Part shown: piece after piece, positions 17,219 to 24,768 of the stretch | How positions within the stretch are numbered: the stretch's first letter is position 1 | Layout of the letters: every line of letters starts with the position of its first letter | Assembly (NCBI RefSeq): GCF_028289705.1 | Contig: NZ_JANQOI010000070.1 | Coordinates: forward strand, 1-52,458 | Reading direction: 5' to 3' | DNA length: 52,458 nt | Source of the DNA: Pelagibius sp. | GTDB lineage: Bacteria; Pseudomonadota; Alphaproteobacteria; Kiloniellales; Kiloniellaceae | The notes under the pieces: generated by a model | Told to the model about the DNA's origin: nothing | Seen by the model: the letters and a program-made list of their open reading frames with translations, nothing else | The model's database searches: none | Program-made: the position numbers and the translations under genes

Positions 17219-18375
17219 GGCGCGCTCTGCTCCACAAGACGGCGGACGCGGGCGGCCAGCAGGGAGAGGTCCGGCAGCGGGGCCGGCTGCTTCGGCGCGC
17301 CGCCCTCGGCGAAGGGCTGCGCGATGCCGGCCTCGATCATGCCGCGGTGCATGAGATCCAGATCGCGCGGCGGCACCACCCAGCCGCCTTGAATGAGGCG
17401 CTCGCAGATCCCGCCCAGGCCTCCGCCACGGCGGCTTGCGGCCAGCACCCAGCCCGCGAACCGGGCGCGCAAAGACCTGCGGCGCGCCGGAACCGGGTAG
17501 ATGAAAAGCGGCTTCGCCGCCGCCGCGGCCTCCGCCAGCATGGACTCGCTTTCGCCGGTCACCACCAGGACATCCGCCTGGGCCAGGTAACCGAGATAGG
17601 GATTCTCCTGTTGGTCCGGGCGCCAGCAGTGCAGCGCAGCGTGCGGCGCGCCCTGGCGCAGCGCCTCTTCCACCGCCGCCCTGCTGCGCCGGCTGGTCAC
17701 GCAGGTGAGCGACCCGCCGAGGCCTTCGGCGAAGCCCTGCAAGGCAGCGGCCATGCGCCCCGCCGTCTCCGCCGACAGTTTGTGGTGCGCCGTTGTGCCT
17801 CCCACCAGCAGGGCAACGCGCGGACGGGCCGCCCCGTCGAAGAGGTCCGGCCAGCGCGCTGCCGCCGCGTCGAGCCGCGCCGCCGTCACCTGGGTCGGCG
17901 GCAGCAGCACCTGCAGGCGTTTCGGGTGGTCCGGCAACTGAAAGTGCGTGCAGGTGACCGCCAGATCGAAGCCGTCGGCAACGTTGGCCGCCTTGCGGCC
18001 GAGCTGGACGAGGCGCGTGTGGCCGCCGCTCCGGCGCTTGACCCACCGGGCGATGGGCGCCGTGCGCCGGCCCATGGCGATCACCAGATCCGGCCAGGGC
18101 GGCGCCAGTTCCGCAGAGCGCGCCGTGTCCAGCGACAGGCGGCTGGCGCCCAGCAGCCGGTTGCTGATGCGGTTGAGCCGGGTGAACGCGAGGGTCTTGC
18201 GCTCATAGGGCCAGCCCAGAGCCTCGGCCAGCCCGACGACCTGGGTCACATGCCCGGGCCGGTCGTCCAGCAGCAGCCAGACCCGCGGCGCCGGCGCCGC
18301 GGCAGTGTCTTGATCGGCGGTCTCTTGAACGGCCGGCTGGCACGGTTCGGAGGCGGGAATGGAGACAACAGACAT
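17215..18375 (-). CDS. ELM1-family (mitochondrial fission ELM1-like) GT-B-fold protein
   Basis: This 386-residue protein belongs to the widespread alphaproteobacterial family related to plant ELM1. It opens with VWLLLDDRPGHVTQVVGLAEALG, then PDLVIAMGRRTAPIARWVKRR, LVQLGRK, VALLVGGTTAHHKLS and the nucleotide-sugar-type site DVLVVTGESESMLAEAAAAAKPLFIYP. The fold is like GT-B glycosyltransferases; the function is not settled, but an envelope-glycan role is likely. The downstream fusion glycosyltransferase overlaps it by 4 bases, so the two are co-translated and probably act on the same product. The upstream gap 18376-18536 faces the phosphoglycerate mutase divergently. Confidence 0.8.
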   Translation of the reverse strand: MSVVSIPASEPCQPAVQETADQDTAAAPAPRVWLLLDDRPGHVTQVVGLAEALGWPYERKTLAFTRLNRISNRLLGASRLSLDTARSAELAPPWPDLVIAMGRRTAPIARWVKRRSGGHTRLVQLGRKAANVADGFDLAVTCTHFQLPDHPKRLQVLLPPTQVTAARLDAAAARWPDLFDGAARPRVALLVGGTTAHHKLSAETAGRMAAALQGFAEGLGGSLTCVTSRRSRAAVEEALRQGAPHAALHCWRPDQQENPYLGYLAQADVLVVTGESESMLAEAAAAAKPLFIYPVPARRRSLRARFAGWVLAASRRGGGLGGICERLIQGGWVVPPRDLDLMHRGMIEAGIAQPFAEGGAPKQPAPLPDLSLLAARVRRLVEQSAP

Positions 18376-18536
18376 CGCGGCTGGAAGAATTGCTCACCTC
18401 GGGCTACGAAGGCCGCTCCTTCGGCACGCCGCTGACCGGGCGATTGCCGAGGGGCCGCTCTAGGGTTTATATCCCCCGGCCACGGGGGTAAAGCACCCAC
18501 TGACGGCCGGTTGTCCAAAGCAAATCAAGGGAATCT
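18376..18536. promoter_or_regulatory. Divergent intergenic region ELM1 / phosphoglycerate mutase, with small stem-loop
   Basis: This 161-base divergent spacer should carry promoters for both directions. A compact inverted repeat CCCCCG-GCCA-CGGGGG lies at 18473-18488. AAGGGAATCT precedes ATG 18537 as a ribosome site. No convincing sigma-70 hexamers could be assigned by eye. Confidence 0.35.
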
Positions 18537-19295
18537 ATGCCTACGCTGGTCCTGGTGCGCCACGGCAAGACGGAATGGTCGGGCCAGAACCGCTTTGCGG
18601 GTTGGGCCGACGCGCCGCTCAGCACGGGCGGACGCGCCGAAGCGCGGGCCGCCGGCCGCGCCCTCGCGACAGCGGGCCTCGGCTTCGACCTTTGCTGCAC
18701 CTCCTACCTCAGCCGCGCCGCCGAGACCCTGGCCATCATGCTGGCGGTCATGGGCGAAGAGGCGCTGCCGGTGGAGCGGACCTGGCGGCTGAACGAGCGC
18801 CACTACGGGGCGCTGCAGGGTCAGAATCGGGCCAAGATGGCGCTGCAGTACGGCAACGCGCAGGTCGCGCAGTGGCGCCGCAGCTTCACCGCCGAACCGC
18901 CGGCCCTGGCCGAGGGCGACCCGCGGCTGCCCGCCGCGGACCCGCTCTATGCCGAGGTCGAACCCCAACTCCTACCGCGCAGCGAAAGCCTGCAGCAGGC
19001 GGCCGCGCGCGTGGCGCCCTGGTGGCACGAGAGCCTGGCACCGCGCCTGCGCCAGGGACAGAAGGTGCTGGTGGCCGCCCACACCAGCAGCATCCGCGGC
19101 TTGGTGCGTGAACTCGAAGGGCTGGACGGCGAGGCGGCGGCGGCCTTTCGCATCGCCACCGCGGTGCCGCTGGTCTATCGGCTCGATGCCGATCTGGGCG
19201 TCATCGGCCGCGAGGCACTGGCCGGCGGCTGGGGCGGACGCCTGCGCCAGTTCCTCAACAAGCACAAGCCGGGCACCCGAATCTCCTGGGTTTAG
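18537..19295 (+). CDS. gpmA: 2,3-bisphosphoglycerate-dependent phosphoglycerate mutase-like protein
   Basis: This 252-residue histidine phosphatase-fold protein has the dPGM pattern: phosphohistidine motif LVRHGKTEW (H9), FAGWADAPLS, R60 in YLSRAAETL, LNERHYGALQGQNRAKMALQYG (E87) and the second catalytic His in VAAHTSSIRGLV (H182). dPGM interconverts 3- and 2-phosphoglycerate. The usual AHGNSLRAL reads AHTSSIRGL and LQGLNK reads LQGQNR, so activity may differ from housekeeping GpmA. It is the first plus-strand gene of the sphingolipid region, 90 bases ahead of the fatty acid hydroxylase. If the final lipid is ceramide phosphoglycerate, this enzyme could set the phosphoglycerate supply. That link is inference. 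Confidence 0.82.
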   Translation: MPTLVLVRHGKTEWSGQNRFAGWADAPLSTGGRAEARAAGRALATAGLGFDLCCTSYLSRAAETLAIMLAVMGEEALPVERTWRLNERHYGALQGQNRAKMALQYGNAQVAQWRRSFTAEPPALAEGDPRLPAADPLYAEVEPQLLPRSESLQQAAARVAPWWHESLAPRLRQGQKVLVAAHTSSIRGLVRELEGLDGEAAAAFRIATAVPLVYRLDADLGVIGREALAGGWGGRLRQFLNKHKPGTRISWV

Positions 19296-19385
19296 AACGC
19301 TTTGATGGGGGTCGGCTCGGCGTTGATTCTTCGCCTGCGAACTCTTAGGTTTGGGCCGACTCCGGAAACGCTGAAAAGGCAGACG

Positions 19386-20165
19386 ATGGCGCTGTTCGGC
19401 AGAACGCCCTGGTCCGACAGGAAGTACTTTCTCGACAAGATGACCCTGCGGGAGCTGGTCTGGGCTTACGTGACCTATCCGGCCATTCAGGCCTACGGCC
19501 TGTTGAGCCTTGTGGGTCTAGCTGTGGTGATCCAGGGCCTGACCGCCTGGGGTACCAGTGCCTCGGCGCTGGCTGTGGCGGTCGCCGCGACGATCCTCAT
19601 CTACCCCGTGGTCTGGTACCTGCTGCACCGCTTCGTGCTGCACGGGCGCTGGCTCTATCGCTATCCGCAGACCGCGGCCTTGTGGAAGCGCATCCACTTC
19701 GACCATCACCAGGACCCCCACGATCTGGGCGTTCTCTTCGGGGCCCTGTCGACGACGCTGCCGACCATCCTGGCCGTCACCATTCCCCTGGGATGGCTGA
19801 TCGGCGGACCCACGGCGGCGGCGGCGGCGGCGACCACCGGCATCGTCACCACCTGCTTCTACGAGTTCTGCCACTGCATCCAGCACCTGCCCTTCACGCC
19901 GAAGTGGGCCTTTCTGCGGCGCATCAAGCGCCATCATCTGGCCCATCACTTCCACAGCGAGCAGGGCAACTACGGCATCACCAACTTCTTCTGGGACCGG
20001 GTGTTCGGCACCTTCTATCCCGATGCCAAGCAGTTTCCGCGCAGCGAGACGGTCTTCAACCTGGGCTACACCGGGGCGGAGACGGCGCGCTTTCCCTGGG
20101 TCGCGCTGCTGTCCGGCCTCGCCGCCGACGGCAGCCCGGTCCCCCGGCGCGTCCGAAGGGAATGA
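19386..20165 (+). CDS. Fatty acid hydroxylase / sterol desaturase superfamily di-iron membrane enzyme
   Basis: This 259-residue membrane protein has the histidine clusters of integral membrane di-iron hydroxylases: HRFVLH (81-86), HFDHH (104-108), HCIQH (163-167) and HHLAHHFH (183-190), with hydrophobic segments around 27-80 and 120-160. ATG 19386 follows an AAAAGG ribosome site. The frame is open to TTG 19302, but that extension is less protein-like. In eukaryotes relatives hydroxylate the sphingoid base at C4 or the N-acyl chain at C2. Its position next to the ceramide synthase candidate suggests it hydroxylates a sphingolipid chain here (inference). A role on another lipid is possible. Confidence 0.82.
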   Translation: MALFGRTPWSDRKYFLDKMTLRELVWAYVTYPAIQAYGLLSLVGLAVVIQGLTAWGTSASALAVAVAATILIYPVVWYLLHRFVLHGRWLYRYPQTAALWKRIHFDHHQDPHDLGVLFGALSTTLPTILAVTIPLGWLIGGPTAAAAAATTGIVTTCFYEFCHCIQHLPFTPKWAFLRRIKRHHLAHHFHSEQGNYGITNFFWDRVFGTFYPDAKQFPRSETVFNLGYTGAETARFPWVALLSGLAADGSPVPRRVRRE

Positions 20166-20248
20166 CGCGCCGCGCGCAGCGGGGGCCGTCTTCCTCCTCT
20201 TCGGCCGGATGACCGCCGCGGCCCTGGTCACGTGATGCGTCGGCCGGC

Positions 20249-21451
20249 ATGACCCAATCCTCCAAGGCCTCGCCGCGGGCCGCGCAGACCATCGATCACC
20301 CGAGCTGCGATGCCTCGGTGGTCGTCAAGGCGGTGGAGACCGCGGCGGAACGCGAAACCTTCATCCGCCTGCCCTGGGCGCTCTACGGAGACGACCCGGC
20401 CTGGGTGCCGCCGCTGCTGCAGGAGCGCCGGGACTTTCTGAACCCGCGCAAGAACCCGATCTTCGAGACGGCCGATGTGCGTCTCTGGCTCGCCTTCAGG
20501 GACGGACGGCCCGTCGGCCGCATCTCCGCCCAGGTCAACCGGGCCCATCTCGCCCGCTATCAGGATGCCACCGGCCACTTCGGCCTGCTGGAAGGCGAAG
20601 ACCGGGCGGAGACCTTCGCGGCGCTGCTGACCACGGCCGAGTGCTGGCTGCGCGAACAGGGGATGCGCCGCGCGGTGGGACCGTTCAGCCTCTCGATCAA
20701 CGAGGAGTCCGGCCTGCTGGTGGAGGGTTTCGCGCACCCGCCGGCGCTGATGATGGGCCACGCCCAGCCCTACTACGCAACGCGGCTGGAGGCCGCGGGC
20801 TACGCCAAGGTCAAGGATCTGATCTGCTATCGCTATGGCGCGGAGCAGGACCTGCCCGCCGGGGTCGTGCGCTTCCTGGAGAAGGCGACGGCGGTGGAGG
20901 GGCTCACCATCCGCTCCCTGGACATGGGCCGCTATGAGGACGATCTCGCGAGCATCATGGGCATCTTCAACGATGCCTGGTCGGAGAACTGGGGCTTCCT
21001 GCCGATGTCCGCCGCCGAACTGCGGGCCATGGCCCGGGACCTGAAGCCTATCGTGCGGCCGCAGACCATCGCCATTGCCGAGTTGGCCAGCCGCCCGGTG
21101 GCCATGGCCATCGGCCTGCCCAACGTCAACGAGGCCATCGCCGATCTGGACGGCCGGCTGCTGCCCTTCGGCTGGGCCAAGCTGCTGTGGCGGCTGAAAG
21201 TCCGCACCACCGCCTCCGCGCGGGTGCCGCTGATGGGGGTGCTGCGGGAGTTTCACGGCAGCATGCTGGGGGCCGCCCTCGCCTTTGCGGTGATCGACGC
21301 CATCCGCCGCACCCAGAAACAGATGGGCGTGGAATGGGTCGAGCTTTCCTGGATTCTGGAAGACAACCTGCCCATGCGCCGCATGCTCGAACAGCTCGGC
21401 GCGGACGCCTACAAGACCTATCGTGTCTACGCGCGGGACCTCGGCGGATGA
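20249..21451 (+). CDS. bcerS: GNAT-fold bacterial ceramide synthase candidate (bCerS-like)
   Basis: This 400-residue protein belongs to a GNAT-like family. It runs LPWALYGDDPAWVPPLLQERRDFL, NPIFETADVRLWLAFRDGRPVGRISAQVN, GPFSLSINEESGLLVEGF, FNDAWSENWGFLPM and a C-terminal GNAT-like VEWVELSWILEDNLPMRRMLEQLGA. Proteins of this type were once labelled dATP pyrophosphohydrolase. In Caulobacter one such protein was shown to be the bacterial ceramide synthase that N-acylates the sphingoid intermediate. Presence together with spt, acpR, cerR and aasR in this window supports that role here. ATG 20249 lies 83 bases after the hydroxylase, and the stop overlaps the next gene in ATGA. Confidence 0.78.
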   Translation: MTQSSKASPRAAQTIDHPSCDASVVVKAVETAAERETFIRLPWALYGDDPAWVPPLLQERRDFLNPRKNPIFETADVRLWLAFRDGRPVGRISAQVNRAHLARYQDATGHFGLLEGEDRAETFAALLTTAECWLREQGMRRAVGPFSLSINEESGLLVEGFAHPPALMMGHAQPYYATRLEAAGYAKVKDLICYRYGAEQDLPAGVVRFLEKATAVEGLTIRSLDMGRYEDDLASIMGIFNDAWSENWGFLPMSAAELRAMARDLKPIVRPQTIAIAELASRPVAMAIGLPNVNEAIADLDGRLLPFGWAKLLWRLKVRTTASARVPLMGVLREFHGSMLGAALAFAVIDAIRRTQKQMGVEWVELSWILEDNLPMRRMLEQLGADAYKTYRVYARDLGG

Positions 21452-22275
21452 CCGGCCCTTCCCCTGATGAAGGGCGCTTCACTGCGCTGGTGCTGGCCGG
21501 CGACCGCGGGCCCGAGGACCCGCTCTGCCGCGCTGCCGGCGTCACCCACAAGTGCCTGGTCGAGGTGGGCGGCGAACCGATGGTCGCGCGGGTCGTGGCG
21601 GCCCTGGCGGCCAGCCCCTGGATCGGCCGCATCGCCCTCTCTCTCAACGACCCCGCCCTGGCGGCGCAGATCCCCGGCTTTCAGGCCCTGATCGACCAGC
21701 GGCGGCTCACCGCGCTGGCCACGGCGGAGAGCCCGAGCCGCAGCGTTCTGGCCGCCCTGGAGGGCCTGGACGACCCCTTTCCCCTGCTCATCGCCACCGC
21801 GGACCATGCGCTGCTGAGCCCGGCGATGGTGGACCACATCTGCGCCGCCAGCGCCGGCGCCGACCTCGATCTGGCCGTCGGGGTGACCGGTTCGGCCCTG
21901 CTGCTGCGCCGCTATCCCCAATCCAAGCGGACCTATTTGTCGTTCCGGGACGAACGCTATTCCGGCAGCAACCTCTTCACCCTGATGACCCCCACGGCAA
22001 CCGCCGCCGTGGACCTCTGGAAACGGGCGGAGCAGCAGCGCAAGCGGCCCTGGCGTATCGCCGCCGTCTTCGGCCCGGCCCTGCTGCTGAACTATCTGCT
22101 GCGTCGGCTGACGTTGGACCAAGCGCTGGCGCGGATATCGCAACGCCTGGGCCTGACGGTCGCCGCCGTCAAGATGCCCTTTGCCGAGGCGGCCATCGAC
22201 GTGGACAAGCCGGAGGATCTGGCGCTGGTGGAAGAGATCCTGGCGCGGGAAGCCGGTTCAGGAGGTCCCGGTTGA
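21448..22275 (+). CDS. NTP transferase (MobA/IspD-like nucleotidyltransferase)
   Basis: This 275-residue protein opens with ALVLAGDRGPEDPLCRAAGVTH and KCLVEVGGEPMVARVVAAL, the nucleotide-binding loop and lysine of MobA/IspD-type nucleotidyltransferases, and has LLIATADHALLSP as the metal-binding strand. A C-terminal third (WRIAAVFGPALLLNYLLRRLTLDQALARISQRLG) is longer than in IspD and ends in AIDVDKPEDLALVEEIL, the usual closing Asp segment. The start ATG 21448 overlaps the ceramide-synthase stop. It probably activates a phosphate-containing head-group precursor with CTP or another NTP. The substrate is unknown. It converges with the cytidylyltransferase-like gene with 18 bases of overlap. 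Confidence 0.75.
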   Translation: MTGPSPDEGRFTALVLAGDRGPEDPLCRAAGVTHKCLVEVGGEPMVARVVAALAASPWIGRIALSLNDPALAAQIPGFQALIDQRRLTALATAESPSRSVLAALEGLDDPFPLLIATADHALLSPAMVDHICAASAGADLDLAVGVTGSALLLRRYPQSKRTYLSFRDERYSGSNLFTLMTPTATAAVDLWKRAEQQRKRPWRIAAVFGPALLLNYLLRRLTLDQALARISQRLGLTVAAVKMPFAEAAIDVDKPEDLALVEEILAREAGSGGPG

Positions 22276-23031
22276 GGCGACCGCGTCCTGCGGCGCGCTG
22301 TGCCAGCCGGCCACCATCTGGCGGGCCTTCTTGATATCGACGGGATAGTCGATCTCGCACCACGCGTGGCCGCTGATGGTCACGGCCTGCACCGGCGTTT
22401 CGCGCGCCAGGGCGGCGATCACCGAGAGATACCATTGCTTGAGGGCCGCCGGCTCCAGCATCGCCGCCTCAAGGGCAGCGACGAAGCGTGCCGGCCCCTC
22501 GCCGCGGAACAGCAGCATGCCGATGGACTCGCCGTGGACCCGCTCGCCCGGCAGGGTCTTGCCGATGTCCAACAGGCGGCTGCCGTCCAGTTCGACCTTC
22601 ATGTCGTCGTCGTCGTAGCGGGACTTGTGGTCGACCGCCAGGCTGATGGGCGCCGGCGCGCTGTCCAGGAGCGTATGCAGGACCGGCGGGCTGAACAGGG
22701 TATCGCTGTTCAGCAGCAGGAAGTCGCCCTGCATCTCCGCGCGCGCCATCCAACAGGTGGCGAGGTTGTCGGCGACACCGTAAAAGGGATTGTAGACGGC
22801 CCTGAACTGCGTCTGGGGCCAGCGCCGGCCCAGACGCTCCAGGCTGCGTTCCACGGCCGGCAGGTTGAAGCCGGCGAGAAACACGATCTCCGCCACGCCG
22901 CGCTCGGCCAGCGCATCGACCTGCCACTCCAGAAGGGACTTGCCGCCGATATCCAGCAGAGCCTTGGGCTCCACCTCAGTCAGAGGGAGCAGGCGCCTGC
23001 CTTGACCGGCGCCGATAATCAGTGCTTTCAA
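22258..23031 (-). CDS. Phosphocholine/alcohol-phosphate cytidylyltransferase-like NTP transferase (TTG start)
   Basis: This 257-residue sugar-nucleotidyltransferase-fold protein starts KALIIGAGQGRRLLPLTEVEPKALLDIGGK, the LicC-like CTP:phosphocholine cytidylyltransferase pattern. It continues VYNPFYGVADNLATCWMAR, FLLLNSDTLFSP and EIDYPVDIKKAR. The family begins exactly at the KALI strand, and the only initiation codon there is TTG 23031. There is no upstream in-frame ATG or GTG that would give a natural N-terminus. The TTG overlaps the stop of a 20-codon leader ORF (TTGA), which suggests coupled initiation. Likely role: making a CDP-activated alcohol or acid for sphingolipid head-group addition. 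The substrate is inferred only from context. Confidence 0.75.
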   Translation of the reverse strand: MKALIIGAGQGRRLLPLTEVEPKALLDIGGKSLLEWQVDALAERGVAEIVFLAGFNLPAVERSLERLGRRWPQTQFRAVYNPFYGVADNLATCWMARAEMQGDFLLLNSDTLFSPPVLHTLLDSAPAPISLAVDHKSRYDDDDMKVELDGSRLLDIGKTLPGERVHGESIGMLLFRGEGPARFVAALEAAMLEPAALKQWYLSVIAALARETPVQAVTISGHAWCEIDYPVDIKKARQMVAGWHSAPQDAVASTGTS

Positions 23032-23090
23032 TGGACTACGGATCCCCAGGTACGAGTGGTTGGCTTTCTCCGGCGGTGCGTCTTGATCAC
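23028..23090 (-). CDS. Short leader ORF translationally coupled to the cytidylyltransferase-like gene
   Basis: GTG 23090 follows a near-perfect GGAGG ribosome site (23096-23100) with a 5-base spacer. It encodes a 20-residue peptide rich in basic residues (VIKTHRRRKPTTRTWGSVVH). Its TGA stop (23030-23028) overlaps the TTG start of the downstream gene in TTGA. The downstream gene has no strong ribosome site of its own, only GGGGA 11 bases away. The simplest reading is that ribosomes translate the leader and re-initiate at the TTG. Whether the peptide itself has a function is unknown. Confidence 0.5.
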   Translation of the reverse strand: MIKTHRRRKPTTRTWGSVVH

Positions 23091-23126
23091 ATGTTCCTCC
23101 CGAAACGTCAACCTTTGTGCCCTTTC

Positions 23127-23153
23127 TGAACTCCCGTTGAACCCCTTCTGAAC
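23127..23153. promoter_or_regulatory. Three tandem TGAAC half-sites with exact 11-bp period
   Basis: TGAAC occurs at 23127, 23138 and 23149, each within a similar 11-base unit; read on the minus strand the pattern is GTTCA(G/A)... repeated. It lies between the divergent cytidylyltransferase-like and metallophosphoesterase genes, about 26 bases before ATG 23180. An 11-bp direct-repeat spacing is the usual footprint of OmpR/PhoB-type response regulators. The regulator is not known. Confidence 0.4.
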
Positions 23154-23179
23154 CACCGAGAAAGCCCAACCAAACCAAG

Positions 23180-24169
23180 ATGTTCCTGCTCGCCCACATC
23201 TCCGACCCGCACCTCGGGCCGCTGCCGCCGGTCCGCCCGGCGGAGATCCTGAACAAGCGGTTTTTCGGCTACCTCTCCTGGCAGCGCCGGCGCCGCAACG
23301 TGCACAGCCCGGCGGTACTGGCGGCACTTGCGGAGGATCTGGCGGCCCAGGAAGCCGATCACCTGGTGATCACCGGCGATCTCACCAACATCGCCCTGGC
23401 CGAGGAGTTTACCCAGGTCGGGGCATGGCTCCACGGCCTCGGCCCCGCCGATGCGGTGAGCGTGATCCCCGGCAATCACGACGCCTATGTGGCAGTGCCC
23501 TGGGAGGCGTCCCTGGCCCACTGGCAGGCCTTCATGACCAGCGAGACGGAAGCCGATGGCGCGGCGAGCCCGCCGGCGGGCCCGGAGGACTTTCCCTTCC
23601 TGCGCTTTCGCGGGCCGCTTGCCATCCTCGGTCTCAGTTCCGCACAGCCGACGCCGCTGTTCTGCGCTTACGGCACCCTCGGCGAGGCACAACTGGACCG
23701 CCTGCGCCGCCTGCTGCGGGAACTGGGCGAAGAGGGTTGGTTCCGCGTCGTCCTGTTGCATCATCCGCCGAGCCTGGAGGGCATCGCCTGGCGCAAGCGC
23801 CTGGTGGACGCCGCGGCGTTCCGTCGGGTGATCGCCGAAGAGGGCGCCGAACTCGTGCTGCATGGCCATGACCACACCTTCGGCGAAGACCGTATCGCGG
23901 CCGCCGCGGGGCCGGTGCCGGTGTTCGGCGTGCCCTCCGCCTCCGCCGCGCGGGAAAGCCGGAAGAAGCCCCTGGCGCACTACCAGACCTATGCCGTTGC
24001 GCGCGATGGGGGGGGCTGGTCGGTCCAGGTGACGGCGCGCGGTTTCGACCCGGCGCGCGGCGGCTTTCACGAGGTCAGGACTGATCGCCTCGCGATGTCC
24101 GGCGGGCCGGAGAGCCATCTCCCTGAAGATAAAGGATCGAGACCCGCAGGCTCGTCGGGCCCTGCTTGA
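23180..24169 (+). CDS. Calcineurin-like metallophosphoesterase
   Basis: This 329-residue protein has the complete metallophosphoesterase motif series: SDPHL (D9, H11), GDLTN (66-70), GNHD (98-101), LLHHPP (193-198) and HGHDH (228-232). There is no signal peptide, so it is cytoplasmic. The substrate could be a nucleotide, a CDP-alcohol or a lipid phosphate; its place in the sphingolipid region suggests a head-group or phospholipid phosphodiester. The last ~30 residues are low in structure and overlap the convergent DUF2141 gene by 95 bases. It diverges from the cytidylyltransferase-like gene across a short spacer with tandem repeats. Confidence 0.85.
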   Translation: MFLLAHISDPHLGPLPPVRPAEILNKRFFGYLSWQRRRRNVHSPAVLAALAEDLAAQEADHLVITGDLTNIALAEEFTQVGAWLHGLGPADAVSVIPGNHDAYVAVPWEASLAHWQAFMTSETEADGAASPPAGPEDFPFLRFRGPLAILGLSSAQPTPLFCAYGTLGEAQLDRLRRLLRELGEEGWFRVVLLHHPPSLEGIAWRKRLVDAAAFRRVIAEEGAELVLHGHDHTFGEDRIAAAAGPVPVFGVPSASAARESRKKPLAHYQTYAVARDGGGWSVQVTARGFDPARGGFHEVRTDRLAMSGGPESHLPEDKGSRPAGSSGPA

Positions 24170-24641
24170 CGCTGAACAGCGTCTCTTCCTGGTCCGGCTT
24201 GCCGAAGCGGAACCCCGGATTGTTGGAAAAGCCGTAGCCTTCCGAGGGGATGCCGATGAAATCCCGGTCGAATTTCTTGTTGCCGTTCTCATCGTGATAG
24301 AGTGCCACCGAGTAGCGGCCGGCGGCCGGTGCCTCGAGGCAGAGCAGCGTCTCGCCCTCCTGCGCCTCGACCCGCACGCGGTCCAGCCGCGCGCCCTTTT
24401 TCAGGAACGTCTCCGGATTGTCGGCATAGAGGACCGCCGTTATCAGCCCCTTGGAATTCCGCACATTTTCGACCGTGACCTCGATCAAACCGAGGCCTTC
24501 GGCGGCGCAGTCGCCGGGTTCCTCAGCGGCCTTGCCAGGCAGAGCCGCGAAGAGCACCATCGCCGAGACTGCTGCCGCCGCGGCGGTCGCCGTCAGAAAC
24601 CTGCGGCCCGGGCTCACCAAGCGAGAGCTAAGCGCTGACAT
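24075..24641 (-). CDS. DUF2141-family secreted protein
   Basis: This 188-residue protein has an N-terminal signal peptide (basic start, hydrophobic AAAAAVSAMVLFAALPGKAAE). A DUF2141 domain follows, with LIEVTVENVRNSKGLITAVLY, LEAPAAGRYSVALYHDENGNKKFDRDFIGIPSEGYGFSN and SLRVSILYL. The DENGNxxFD acidic loop may bind calcium. The domain's function is unknown and its place is periplasmic or outer-membrane. AAGGA sits 7 bases before ATG 24641. About 14 residues beyond the domain overlap the convergent metallophosphoesterase gene by 95 bases. It may be a periplasmic accessory of the sphingolipid region, but only position suggests it. Confidence 0.8.
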   Translation of the reverse strand: MSALSSRLVSPGRRFLTATAAAAAVSAMVLFAALPGKAAEEPGDCAAEGLGLIEVTVENVRNSKGLITAVLYADNPETFLKKGARLDRVRVEAQEGETLLCLEAPAAGRYSVALYHDENGNKKFDRDFIGIPSEGYGFSNNPGFRFGKPDQEETLFSVKQGPTSLRVSILYLQGDGSPARRTSRGDQS

Positions 24642-24768
24642 CGATCATTCCTTCGGAGTTCAACAGGGGATCACCAGTAACGGCTGCATCCGGTGTTACG
24701 AGCGCAACGCAGACCGCATCCCTGCCTAGGGCCTATTGAGACCAGCCTCAGCGAGGTAAGACGCCATC

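Noticed and set aside
18473-18488. CCCCCG-GCCA-CGGGGG as a terminator
   Set aside because: It lies in a divergent promoter region where no transcript should end, and no T-run follows.
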